A DNA stretch of 32,971 nucleotides from Halalkalicoccus tibetensis. Its GTDB lineage: Archaea > Halobacteriota > Halobacteria > Halobacteriales > Halalkalicoccaceae. Each line of letters begins with the position of its first letter. Within the stretch, counting starts at the first letter, position 1. The stretch spans positions 1 to 32,971 of the forward strand of contig NZ_JBBMXV010000007.1 of the NCBI RefSeq assembly GCF_037996645.1, given 5' to 3'. Below the pieces are notes generated by a model that did no database searches, was not told where the DNA came from, and worked only from the letters and a program-made list of their open reading frames with translations. Positions 26,226 to 32,971 of the stretch are shown here, in pieces. Position numbers and translations under genes: made by a program.

Positions 26226-26486
26226 GTGGAAGATATCCCTCAACCAGCACCGGACCCCTACGCCCCAGGCGAGACGGTCCAAATCTACCTCGATCCAGCT
26301 GACCCGGATGCCCACTCCCACGGCACGGTTTGTGAAGTCGTCGACGTATTGGCCGACGATCTCGACAGCCACACCGATCGTCCAACGGATGCCTACTCCT
26401 ACAGACTCGAAGAACTCGAGACCGGCGAGACACTCCCTCTCGCATTTCGTCACCAAGACCTCGTGCCCGCCGAAAACACCCAGTAA
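26226..26486 (+). CDS. Small acidic protein, unknown function
   Basis: This 86-residue protein reads PDPYAPGETVQIYLDPADPD, CEVVDVLADDLDSHTD and YSYRLEELETGETLPLAFRH then QDLVPAE. It is a compact beta-rich, Asp-rich protein of a kind common on haloarchaeal accessory DNA. The start is GTG at 26226, four codons before the PxPxPDPYAPG segment. It follows the broken 61-codon gene by 96 bp and ends 43 bp before palindromic element 2. The two genes and two palindromes look like one cassette. No catalytic motif is seen, and a role cannot be given. Confidence 0.65.
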   Translation: MEDIPQPAPDPYAPGETVQIYLDPADPDAHSHGTVCEVVDVLADDLDSHTDRPTDAYSYRLEELETGETLPLAFRHQDLVPAENTQ

Positions 26487-26529
26487 ACCCGCCCTTGACC
26501 CACGGAGAACCATCCAGAAGCAGAGTCCA

Positions 26530-26574
26530 CCTTGTGCAACCCACTCCATCAACTGGCTAATTCGTTGCACAAGG
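26530..26574. repeat. Palindromic element, copy 2
   Basis: CCTTGTGCAAC (26530-26540) and GTTGCACAAGG (26564-26574) are perfect 11-bp inverted arms with a 23-nt loop. It lies between convergent genes (86-aa protein, plus; DUF7521-like, minus). GCAACTCG just outside it (26578-26585) resembles GCGACTCG just outside copy 1 (25691-25698), perhaps a worn target duplication. Confidence 0.8.
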
Positions 26575-26638
26575 CAGGCAACTCGACTACTATGACCGAT
26601 CAGCGCTACTCCTCGCCGTTACCCCCGATTCGTTATCG

Positions 26639-26917
26639 TTAGTTCTCAATATAGAGAGAATACATAATAATCCCAAATCCGATCGCGACGAGAACGCTGT
26701 TGATGAGCACACCCATCTCTAGCGAAACGGAGAAGAGTTGATCAGCAACACCCGCGAGGAGGGCCCCTAGCGTTATACTGGTAAAGCCGATACCGAGCGC
26801 TCGTAATGAGGATGATCCTGTTCGACGGTACGCTTTATATGCGATATAAGTGATTCCAGCCCCCAACAACAAGATCACCGTTTTGACGATAACAATAGCA
26901 GTTCCGATCCAGATCAT
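26639..26917 (-). CDS. Small membrane protein, DUF7521-like
   Basis: This 92-residue protein has about three transmembrane helices (IVIVKTVILLLGAGITYIAY; GIGFTSITLGALLAGVA; LINSVLVAIGFGIIMYSLYI) and a basic loop (YKAYRRTGSSS). The layout matches a haloarchaeal family usually encoded directly after a winged-helix gene. Here its ATG overlaps the stop of the upstream regulator (4 bp), so the two are co-translated. The function is unknown; the regulator may respond to a membrane state through this partner (inference). Confidence 0.7.
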   Translation of the reverse strand: MIWIGTAIVIVKTVILLLGAGITYIAYKAYRRTGSSSLRALGIGFTSITLGALLAGVADQLFSVSLEMGVLINSVLVAIGFGIIMYSLYIEN

Positions 26918-27294
26918 AGTTCATCACTCATCTGTGACCAGATATCTGCGAGTCGTTCGTCTGCGTTTCGTGGTGGCCGCTGGACTGATACCGACAGTCC
27001 ATTCTCGGTAGTAGGATCCATCGAAATAGTCACATCACTGAAATTCCGCACATAGTATGTCGTTCGGCCTCCACTTGGATTGATCTGATCGCTCTCGCGG
27101 ACAAGCGAGGCGTTACTGAGTACGTCTAATTTTCGGTACAACGTTGACTGAGGGATGTCACACGTATCGCTGAGTTCGTTTGCGGTCATAGGGTGTTCCG
27201 TCTCACGGAGAATAGCCTGGCAGTTAGTGTCATTCAGCGCATCAAGGACCATCTGTAGGGATGGCGAATCCTCCGATGATGCTGAATCACCCAC
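26914..27294 (-). CDS. Winged-helix transcriptional regulator (ArsR-like)
   Basis: This 126-residue protein has a clear helix-turn-helix (MTANELSDTCDIPQSTLYRK then LDVLSNASLVRE) and a beta wing containing GGRTTYYVRN. A short C-terminal beta/helix part follows (VTISMDPTTENGLSVSVQ, ADERLADIWSQMSDEL). The start is GTG at 27294, preceded by a good Shine-Dalgarno-like AAAGGAG about 7 nt upstream and a TATA-like ATATAATA around 27320. It is followed with a 4-bp overlap by the DUF7521-like gene. It probably regulates this pair or a nearby target; the ligand is unknown. Confidence 0.78.
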   Translation of the reverse strand: MGDSASSEDSPSLQMVLDALNDTNCQAILRETEHPMTANELSDTCDIPQSTLYRKLDVLSNASLVRESDQINPSGGRTTYYVRNFSDVTISMDPTTENGLSVSVQRPPRNADERLADIWSQMSDEL

Positions 27295-27506
27295 TATTGT
27301 CTCCTTTGAGTAGTCGGTATTATATTCGGCCCGATTCTACGTCAGACAGGATACGCAGCATCAAACAGATACCCCGCTTCGATCTCCCGTATTCCGTCCA
27401 CTAGACCGTATCCTGCTTCTTGGACAGGAGATGTACGTCTGTTTACGAAGAACCGTCTGCAGTCGGTTAATTAGTAGTGGGAATTGTTCGAGTGTCATAG
27501 GAAAAT

Positions 27507-28487
27507 TCATGCAGTGTTATCCTCAGCACCGTATATCTCAAGGAGCTCTTGGTAACGGGCACGGATTGTCATTCTACTTATATCCGTTATCTCACTTACT
27601 GTTTGTTGGGTAGCTTTTTCATCGGTCAAGCGGCTCGCTGCATAAAGTGCGCCTGCTGCCAAACCAGCAGGTTTTCTGCCACTATGGGCGTTTTGATCCT
27701 TTGCAACAGTAAGGAGCTCTCGGGCTTTGCGGAGCACGTCATCGCTTACCTCAAGCGCCGATCCGAACTGAGATACATACTGGATCGGATCTGTCGGTTT
27801 GATTTCTAATCCAAGTTCACGGGAGAGATACCAATATGCGCGCTGAATAGGGAGTTGTTCAACTCGGCTGACAGTCGCACACTCTTCTAGCGTACGTGGT
27901 ACCTGATGCTGTCTGGCCGCTGCATACAGTGATGCTGTTGACATCGCTTCGATGGACCGGCCGGGAAGCAGATCGTTTTCGACGGCCCGACGATAGATGA
28001 TTGCTGCCGTTTCCCGAACTGGCTGTGGTAGTCCAAGCGCAGATGCCATTCTCCTAATCTCTCCGAAGGCCTGTTTGAGATTCCGTTCGCGGGCGTTCTT
28101 TGTTCGAAATCGTTCGTCCCATTGACGAAGCCGTTCTAATTTCGCTCGTTTTTCCTCTCCTACTATCTGTCCGGATGCATCTTTGTTTTGCCATCCAATT
28201 GTCGTACTAAGACCGTTGTCATGCATTAGAGGTGTTGTCGGCGTGCCAACCCGGCTCTTTGCATCTTGTTCCGTGGCATTGAACGCACGCCACTCGGGAC
28301 CGTGATCAATAGTATCTGCATTAAGGATAAGACCACATTCCTCACACGCTTTCTCTCCATGCTCATCATCAGACACGATTCGACCTCCACACTCCGGGCA
28401 TGATGCGATTGACTGAGACGCTGGCGCTTGTGTTTGCTCATCAGTCCGGTCGTCTTCGGTAGTGAGTTTCGTATGAGTCAGTTTCAT
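27507..28487 (-). CDS. tfb: Transcription initiation factor IIB (TFB)
   Basis: This 326-residue archaeal TFB recruits RNA polymerase to TBP-bound promoters. The zinc ribbon is complete (C30, C33, C48, C51 in CPECGG...CEECG). It is followed by the B-reader/linker region (DHGPEWRAFNATEQDAKSRV, GTPTTPL, GLSTTIGW) and two cyclin folds (about 130-220 and 225-322) ending with a helix-turn-helix for the BRE (QTVSEITDISRMTIRARYQE). The ATG at 28487 gives a normal N terminus. A GTG at 28571 would add 28 residues and sits where a TATA-like box (minus strand, about 28597-28612) would place a leaderless start, so the longer form cannot be excluded. It is divergent from a TBP gene, suggesting a dedicated accessory factor pair. 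GC and codon use are lower than in core genes. Confidence 0.93.
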   Translation of the reverse strand: MKLTHTKLTTEDDRTDEQTQAPASQSIASCPECGGRIVSDDEHGEKACEECGLILNADTIDHGPEWRAFNATEQDAKSRVGTPTTPLMHDNGLSTTIGWQNKDASGQIVGEEKRAKLERLRQWDERFRTKNARERNLKQAFGEIRRMASALGLPQPVRETAAIIYRRAVENDLLPGRSIEAMSTASLYAAARQHQVPRTLEECATVSRVEQLPIQRAYWYLSRELGLEIKPTDPIQYVSQFGSALEVSDDVLRKARELLTVAKDQNAHSGRKPAGLAAGALYAASRLTDEKATQQTVSEITDISRMTIRARYQELLEIYGAEDNTA

Positions 28488-28747
28488 TTTGACTTTTTGT
28501 ATCTTCGGTCGGTCCAGGCGATTGCTGACTGCTACGAGTGTTCGGATCAAGAGCGCAGGGCGGATTCCCACACGATGGGAATGCGGTGTTTCCAGCTCTA
28601 TTTAGATGCAGTGTAGAATGTCCTCTACGTTCTTTGCCCAAACAAAAATCAAGAAGAGATACTCAAGGAGGGCTTCTTATTATCTTTCAAAGCTACCAAT
28701 CCACACCAATAGGAACGTCTAAATAAGTCATCTTCAGAAAGTTCAGT

Positions 28748-28878
28748 TATGGTTGAGGACTTGCAGGGAAAGCAAGTCCCGGCAAAAGCCGACCAAGTTG
28801 GGTGACTCTTCGATCGTCTTAGGTAGGACGACCGTCACAGTCGTTCTCGCAGTTCATGATCTGACGACTCTCATGAGT
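28748..28878 (+). ncRNA. Candidate structured RNA or leader between TFB and TBP genes
   Basis: Several perfect hairpins occur in about 120 nt. A is GGACTTGC/GCAAGTCC (28757-28779, 7-nt loop). B is CGGC-AAAA-GCCG (28780-28791). C is GTGAC/GTCAC enclosing TCGTC/GACGA (28802-28838). D is AGTCGT/ACGACT enclosing CAG/CTG (28839-28869). E is ACTC-TCAT-GAGT (28867-28878), which competes with D. A TATA-like TCTAAATAAG at 28719-28728 would place a transcript start near 28750, just before hairpin A. It could be a stand-alone small RNA or the 5' leader of the TBP gene (ATG at 28959). I recognise no known RNA family. The hairpins were found by eye; no folding energy was calculated. Confidence 0.5.
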
Positions 28879-28958
28879 ATAGAGTGAAAATCCATATATT
28901 ATTATCAGCTATCAGATTCCTAAAAGGACTTTGTATCTCGGTGTTGTAGCTACTCACG

Positions 28959-29513
28959 ATGGCTCCTTCAACGTCAGTGGAGGTCCAGAATATCGTCGCT
29001 TCAACAAAGATCGCTCAAGAGGTTGATCTCGATGCTCTCTGCCAAGATCTCGACAATGCACAACACAGCACAGGAGCAGTTACCTGTCTAACCTACCGAT
29101 TACAAGAGCCAAAAATAGCAATCAACATTCATCAATCTGGAAAACTCATCATCACGGGTGCAAAATCAGTTCAAGACGTTTATACAGGGTTCTATTGCCT
29201 GTTTGATGAACTGCGAGAGCTACATATTGATCTATTGGATCCACCGCACATATCTATTGACAATGTAGTAACTAGTGCTGATCTTGGTCAGTCAGTCGAC
29301 CTTGCTACGGTTGCTATTAAATTAGGAGTCGAGCAGATAGAGTATGAACCAGAGCAATTTCCAGCACTTATCTATTGGCTCGAAGAGCCAAATGCAGTTG
29401 TAATGCTATTTGCAAGTGGGAAGATGGTTATTACTGGCTGTACAACAAAAAATACGGCAATAAATGCATCGGAAATGGCATCATCTCAAATTCTTAACGA
29501 TAATCCTTTGTGA
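28959..29513 (+). CDS. tbp: TATA-box binding protein (TBP), divergent first lobe
   Basis: This 184-residue protein is a two-lobe TBP, close to the usual length. Lobe 1 reads VQNIVASTKIAQEVDLDALC and YRLQEPK, then SGKLIITGAKSVQDV. Lobe 2 reads IDNVVTSADLGQSVDLATVA, then GVEQIEYEPEQFPALIYWLE and LFASGKMVITG. In normal TBPs each lobe inserts two Phe into DNA. Lobe 2 keeps them (F134, F151). In lobe 1 they are replaced: the FPG position is VTC (V41) and the IF-x-SGK position is IHQSGK (H58). The last helix is also shortened and Ser/Asn-rich. It is divergent from a TFB gene, with a structured region between. It is probably an accessory TBP with altered promoter choice or weaker DNA bending (inference). 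It lies on low-GC accessory DNA. Confidence 0.92.
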   Translation: MAPSTSVEVQNIVASTKIAQEVDLDALCQDLDNAQHSTGAVTCLTYRLQEPKIAINIHQSGKLIITGAKSVQDVYTGFYCLFDELRELHIDLLDPPHISIDNVVTSADLGQSVDLATVAIKLGVEQIEYEPEQFPALIYWLEEPNAVVMLFASGKMVITGCTTKNTAINASEMASSQILNDNPL

Positions 29514-30029
29514 AGATGCGTATTTTCTGCCAGCATGATTATGGCCAATTTCTTGCCCATATCTATAGTTGGAATAGAGAACAGATGCATGGCTTCGACG
29601 AAGGTTTTCAAGCGATCCTCTTGTGAGTATCGGCAGAGTCGGTCCGCATCTAACACGAAGACAACGACCGACGAACGCCATCAAAGCAGTCCAGCCCCAT
29701 ACCGTCGGTCCTATTAGTCCCCTCACTGCACGGAACAAGCTTACCACTGATTATCAACGAAGTCCGCGAGAGCCACTACGTACAACATCAAATACAAAGA
29801 ATACAATCAAAATGGCCGACGCCACAAACGAGATGATCGACCGGGGGTTCGCATTGTCGAATACAACACCGTGGCGGTGCTCAAGTTTCGAGGCTACCCG
29901 TCGTCATATGTTCAATCTCCAATGATAGGAATTCGCTGCTGTGATATTCACTTGCGAGAGGTCGACGTTACGTCCGAGAGCACTCCTAAATAGAGTAGCA
30001 CAAAACTACATCCCGGGAGCAGTCTGCAG
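29514..30029. other. 516-bp gap with at most one gene fragment
   Basis: I see no complete gene. Frames 29623-29925 (+) and 29481-29747 (-) lack motifs and overlap. The only protein-like stretch is listed separately at 29751-29993. A TATA-like CTAAATAG near 29986-29993 may serve the PP-loop gene downstream. Confidence 0.5.
29751..29993 (+). pseudogene. Possible protein fragment without a start codon
   Basis: An 80-codon open frame between stops contains YNIKYKEYNQNGRRHKRDDR then PGVRIVEYNTVAVLKFRGYP and ends HLREVDVTSESTPK. The middle part has a natural-looking beta-strand pattern, but there is no in-frame start near its beginning. It may be the tail of a deleted gene. Family unknown; chance is not excluded. 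Confidence 0.25.
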
Positions 30030-31415
30030 GTGGCTCGTCGTCGATCCTCATTCCAGAAATTGATAACAGCGGGAGGTCAAGCGACGCGGATGAGGCCGCG
30101 AATCACTGTAGACGAAATCTCCGTTCACGACCGGACCGAGGTCCAATATAGCGTGTCGTATTCACGGCGTCTCCAGCGGTTTCTGCGGGACATCGATCCG
30201 TATATACGGTACTCGGAGGACGTCTCCGACGTTCCCGAAAGCATTCTCGCGGTTCCCCTTTTGGCAACGTTATCTCCCGTCGCCTGGATCAGAGGCGCCG
30301 ATATTTATATCGATGAGATAGACGAGAGTTTCCGTCGGGCGCTTCCTAGACTCTACGATGGGTACGCGCAATTGTATCCAAATGCACCATTCGAAGCGAA
30401 AAGTTCCCTCCATTACAAGGACCTCGTCGATAACGGCTCACCTAACCCCGATTCGGAAGAGAGTCGTTCAGGAGTCCTCTTTACAGGTGGTGTCGACTCG
30501 ACAACGACGTATCTTCGCCATCGCGACCAGCAGCCACACCTCATCACGGTCCGAAAGGAAACGGAAACTCGAGAGAACGCATGGAAGCAACAGCGGCGGA
30601 TGATCGACGCTTTCGCGGCCGAAAATGAGCTCACAGCTCATGCGATCGAGACGAACATCAAATCGATAGTCAAGAAGTTCATGGTGAACCTCTATCATCG
30701 CCACCAGCTCAACGAGTCCTGGGATCGGGCGATGTTCTTCGGAATCGGATATCCCGGCTTTACCGCTCCTCTCGCCTACAAACATGGCCTTACAAACATC
30801 TACCAGTCAGCGGATTATCTCCCTCACAAGCGATATCCAAAATCGACACAGCCACTGTTGGTTGACAATCTCCGATGGGGGGAAACGAGAGTTAAATCGG
30901 ATGCAGGCGAACTAACGCGTCAAAACAAAATCGAACTCCTCGGTACTCACTTCGCGGACAAAGAGACGAATTGGGAGGTCAGTAGCTGTGACTACGGCGG
31001 CGATGCGTCGTTATCATGCAATCACTGTGAGACCTGCTTTCATACGATCACAGGCTTCATCGTCGCGAACTATGATCCAGCGGCGTTCGGATTCGAGGTC
31101 GATACAGGAACGTTCGAAGAGATCAAATCCCACCTGAATGATCGAGAGTTCGATTCGGACAGCGGGAAACTGCGCTTCTGGCTCGAGCTCCAAGAGCGGG
31201 CCGACCCCTCACAGATCAATCTCCCCTACGAGGGAGTAACAGATTTCGTCGCCTGGCTCGCCGATGCAACGATCGCCGAAGAGTGGAGCCGACCGTTACC
31301 AGTGCCCAAACCGGAGTATGAGAGCAGTATGAAACGACGGCTCTGCATAGCACTCCCGTATCCTCTCGATGCATGGCTTATTCGGTGGTATTTCGACAAA
31401 TCGGACAGACGATAA
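30030..31415 (+). CDS. QueC-like PP-loop ATPase, unknown role
   Basis: This protein has up to 461 residues. The N-terminal ~145 residues are an unfamiliar domain. The PP-loop ATP-binding motif follows (GVLFTGGVDSTTTY, TGGVDS at 152-157), then a Rossmann-like core (HLITVRKETETRE; FGIGYPGFTAPLAYKHGLTN). A four-cysteine zinc site C320-x9-C330-x2-C333-x2-C336 matches the QueC pattern. QueC makes 7-cyano-7-deazaguanine; QueC-like proteins also occur in anti-phage systems such as Qat. No other Qat or queuosine gene is near, so it stands alone. The start is uncertain: GTG at 30030, or ATG at 30090, which follows a GGAGGT sequence 12 nt upstream and would give 441 residues. An activating or adenylating role is likely; the substrate is unknown. 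Confidence 0.75.
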   Translation: MARRRSSFQKLITAGGQATRMRPRITVDEISVHDRTEVQYSVSYSRRLQRFLRDIDPYIRYSEDVSDVPESILAVPLLATLSPVAWIRGADIYIDEIDESFRRALPRLYDGYAQLYPNAPFEAKSSLHYKDLVDNGSPNPDSEESRSGVLFTGGVDSTTTYLRHRDQQPHLITVRKETETRENAWKQQRRMIDAFAAENELTAHAIETNIKSIVKKFMVNLYHRHQLNESWDRAMFFGIGYPGFTAPLAYKHGLTNIYQSADYLPHKRYPKSTQPLLVDNLRWGETRVKSDAGELTRQNKIELLGTHFADKETNWEVSSCDYGGDASLSCNHCETCFHTITGFIVANYDPAAFGFEVDTGTFEEIKSHLNDREFDSDSGKLRFWLELQERADPSQINLPYEGVTDFVAWLADATIAEEWSRPLPVPKPEYESSMKRRLCIALPYPLDAWLIRWYFDKSDRR

Positions 31416-31569
31416 CGGATACTGGGCATCAGTTGAACGGTAAAGTGAGGTCTCATACCGGTAACGAGGCGAGAGGCAATTCAAGAGCTCGAACCCTTGA
31501 ATCGGGCCCGTGCTCGATGATCTCAACTCCCTCTGAGAGCACCAGCAACCCATTCAAGCAGTGATATTT

Positions 31570-31617
31570 GCCTTGTGCAACAGCAAGCGATCTATAGCAG
31601 CGGGTGTTGCACAAGGC
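31570..31617. repeat. Palindromic element, copy 3
   Basis: GCCTTGTGCAACA (31570-31582) and TGTTGCACAAGGC (31605-31617) are perfect 13-bp inverted arms with a 22-nt loop. It lies between the convergent PP-loop gene and the small Cys/His protein gene. The arm core is identical to copies 1 and 2 about 5-6 kb away; the loop is different. Confidence 0.8.
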
Positions 31618-31758
31618 AAGAAGAACACCATGCGTCTAAGACTACCTCCTGATTAGTTAGGTCAGAAAAATCGCGTCAATTAATCACACGATCTCTTCTA
31701 AAGTAGAACTCGTAGCCAGCTCGAAACGGAAGAGAACTCGAGCGAGGAATTTGCTACT

Positions 31759-31959
31759 CTATCTGAATATGGACTCTGCTCGGAGGACGTGATGGCAGTT
31801 CGAAGACTCACAATGACGGCAGTAAGACTCTGTAGTATCGATCTCCACAACGGCGCGGGTAAAGCGCCCTTTGACGACGACTGTCTCGACATCGTCTCGA
31901 GTCGTAATCTCAGCTGTAGCGAGTCGGCTACCGCTCTCGTCGAAATATGTCATACTCAT
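31759..31959 (-). CDS. Small Cys/His (zinc-ribbon-like) protein
   Basis: This 66-residue protein has an N-terminal beta-rich part (SRLATAEITTRDDVETVVVK, GRFTRAVVEID) and a C-terminal metal-site-like cluster, YCRHCESSNCHHVLRAESI, with C-x2-C-x4-C-H-H spacing. The ATG at 31959 is chosen; a second ATG two codons later is equally possible. The short length and single metal cluster suggest a nucleic-acid-binding or structural accessory protein. The family is not identified and the neighbours give no hint. Confidence 0.55.
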   Translation of the reverse strand: MSMTYFDESGSRLATAEITTRDDVETVVVKGRFTRAVVEIDTTESYCRHCESSNCHHVLRAESIFR

Positions 31960-32227
31960 AAGTGGTCAGCCCACAGTCGAATACTCGATTCACGAGTGCC
32001 GACAGGAGGTCTACAAGTGGTTATCGAGACGTACACGCTTACTCTGTCGGCTTCCAGCAAGATATACAGAACAAGTAGCATGACTTTCACAGACACCACT
32101 AAGCGGATAATTCACGCTCAACGAGTTATTCTCGTAGGTTGTCTGGGGTTTTGAAGACATAGGTGTGTACACTTGATACCAAGAGACACTACTATGTCAA
32201 TCCGGATAGGCAACTACTAGAGTGAGA

Positions 32228-32377
32228 ATGGCACCTCCACCCAAGGAGAAATACACCCTATCGTTGCAACGAGCCGAACAGTGGACGCTCCATCACGTAT
32301 TGCTTCATCGGCTTGAGCAAGGTTTCTCCGATTCGACGAGCGCGCCTCCACTGACTGATGTATTTGAATCGATGTAG
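32228..32377 (+). CDS. 49-residue protein, DUF7853-like
   Basis: An ATG at 32228 opens a 49-codon frame reading KEKYTLSLQRAEQWTLHHVL, then LHRLEQGFSDSTSAPPLTDV and FESM before a TAG. The pattern (LSL-R-E-WxLHHVLLxR then PP-xxVFE) resembles haloarchaeal DUF7853-type small proteins. Those are usually longer, so this copy may be cut short at its 3' end. The sequence after the stop shows no clear continuation in any frame. Role unknown. Confidence 0.5.
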   Translation: MAPPPKEKYTLSLQRAEQWTLHHVLLHRLEQGFSDSTSAPPLTDVFESM

Positions 32378-32512
32378 CGCTCGTGAATCAACCGTATAAA
32401 CGAAACTGTAACTGCAGTAGAATCAACGTGTTTCACCCAGAACCGCTCTCTCATCAGTTATGAGCGTGTTTCGTCGGTAATCTCCGTATCCGAAACGAGG
32501 TCAATTCCCAAA

Positions 32513-32531
32513 CAGTTATTGAGAGTAACTG
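32513..32531 (+). promoter_or_regulatory. Inverted repeat before the PadR gene
   Basis: CAGTTA (32513-32518) and TAACTG (32526-32531) are perfect inverted 6-mers with a 7-nt spacer, 15 nt before the chosen ATG at 32546. A looser GTTTCG/CGAAAC pair lies just upstream (about 32468-32496). PadR proteins often repress their own gene, so this may be the operator. Confidence 0.4.
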
Positions 32532-32545
32532 TCTCAACCGAGAGG

Positions 32546-32908
32546 ATGTCAGAGGCACAATCGACACCCGACAGAGAGGGGCGTACCGCGCACGATTTGA
32601 CCGCATTCCAGCAAACGATCCTCACCGTCCTTGCTGAGGAAGCTCGGTACGGGCTTGCAGTTAAAGGTGAACTCGAGGAGTACTATGGCAACGAGGTCAA
32701 CCACGGCCGGCTCTACCCGAACCTCGATGACCTTGTTGAACGCGACCTGATCGCGAAAAGCGAACTCGATAAGCGCACCAACGAGTACGAGCTCACTAAC
32801 GAAGGCTATGAGCTACTGCTGGGCGAACTCAACTGGGAGGTTTCAAAGATTGTGACTGGCGAGGAGCGCGCAGACGATATCGGCCAGTTACTCGACGACG
32901 CTGCGTAG
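32546..32908 (+). CDS. PadR-family transcriptional regulator
   Basis: This 120-residue winged-helix protein is of haloarchaeal PadR type. It has DLTAFQQTILTVLAEEARYG, then LAVKGELEEYYGNEVNHGRL with the recognition helix, then YPNLDDLVERDLIAKSELDK and a wing (RTNEYELTNEGYELL). A short C-terminal helix follows. The ATG at 32546 is preferred over a TTG at 32519, because the added residues are not family-like and a putative operator lies between them. PadR proteins bind DNA as dimers and usually repress, releasing on a small-molecule signal. A short coding start (32937) follows on the same strand, so it may lead an operon. Confidence 0.85.
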   Translation: MSEAQSTPDREGRTAHDLTAFQQTILTVLAEEARYGLAVKGELEEYYGNEVNHGRLYPNLDDLVERDLIAKSELDKRTNEYELTNEGYELLLGELNWEVSKIVTGEERADDIGQLLDDAA

Positions 32909-32936
32909 ACAGCTGACTGCTGTATAACCAACTCTC

Positions 32937-32971
32937 ATGAAGGCAGTCGCGGAGTTCAGTCGAACGAATAG
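32937..32971 (+). CDS. Possible start of a gene running off the window
   Basis: ATG at 32937 opens the frame MKAVAEFSRTN to the window edge, 28 bp after the PadR stop. There is too little sequence to name a family or to be sure it is a gene. Confidence 0.25.
   Translation, partial: MKAVAEFSRTN

Noticed and set aside
31479-31502. Inverted repeat ATTCAAG/CTTGAAT after the PP-loop gene
   Set aside because: Short stem without a T-run. It may be a chance hairpin and is too weak to call a terminator.
31871-32083. Plus-strand open frame ending in a tail like ECRQEVYKWLSRRTR
   Set aside because: Its first part is antisense to the Cys/His protein, and the remaining ~38 codons are basic and lack a start.
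1-32971. CRISPR array or intact insertion sequence
   Set aside because: I saw no regularly spaced direct repeats and no complete transposase frame with terminal inverted repeats. The three palindromes are too far apart and too few for an array.

Overview
The window looks like a haloarchaeon (class Halobacteria). The evidence is GC-rich, Asp/Glu-rich coding sequence, twin-arginine signal peptides ending in R-R-x-Y-L-K, a TBP/TFB pair, leaderless-looking promoters with TATA boxes about 28 nt before start codons, and many small proteins of haloarchaeal type. All names come from reading motifs in the sequence; no database search was run.

Region 1 (1-8448) is a carbohydrate locus. It holds three tandem alpha-L-rhamnosidases of family GH78, the first cut by the window edge and the other two with Tat signals. 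Downstream (8449-10946) is a decaying continuation: an intact SDR sugar dehydrogenase/epimerase-like gene, an enolase-superfamily sugar-acid dehydratase-like gene broken by two frameshifts, and scraps of other genes. The likely role is release of L-rhamnose from outside polymers followed by oxidative breakdown, partly lost.

Region 2 (10947-12790) is about 1.8 kb with no credible gene and a base composition unlike its neighbours.

Region 3 (12791-25750) is a defence island with deletion scars. It contains a winged-helix gene and a restriction-modification gene truncated at one shared junction, an AbrB-like small protein, a DUF262/HNH (GmrSD-like) protein, a coiled-coil membrane protein, a compact CBASS operon (unknown 111-aa protein, CD-NTase, Cap15-like effector), a divergently transcribed CARF-like/wHTH regulator, a 973-aa helical protein ending in a HEPN-type RNxxxH motif with a small overlapping partner, and remnants of another nuclease-like gene. 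The pairing of a cyclic-nucleotide synthase with a CARF-like regulator across a 122-bp promoter region is the strongest candidate for an undescribed regulatory circuit.

Region 4 (25699-32971) is an accessory regulatory region. It has three copies of a palindromic element (CCTTGTGCAAC - 18 to 23 nt - GTTGCACAAGG), two of them bounding an 876-bp segment with two small genes. It also has a wHTH/membrane-protein pair, a divergent TFB-TBP pair with a run of predicted hairpins between them, a QueC-like PP-loop protein, a small Cys/His protein, a 49-aa protein and a PadR regulator. The TBP is unusual: both DNA-intercalating phenylalanines of its first lobe are replaced, while those of the second lobe are kept.
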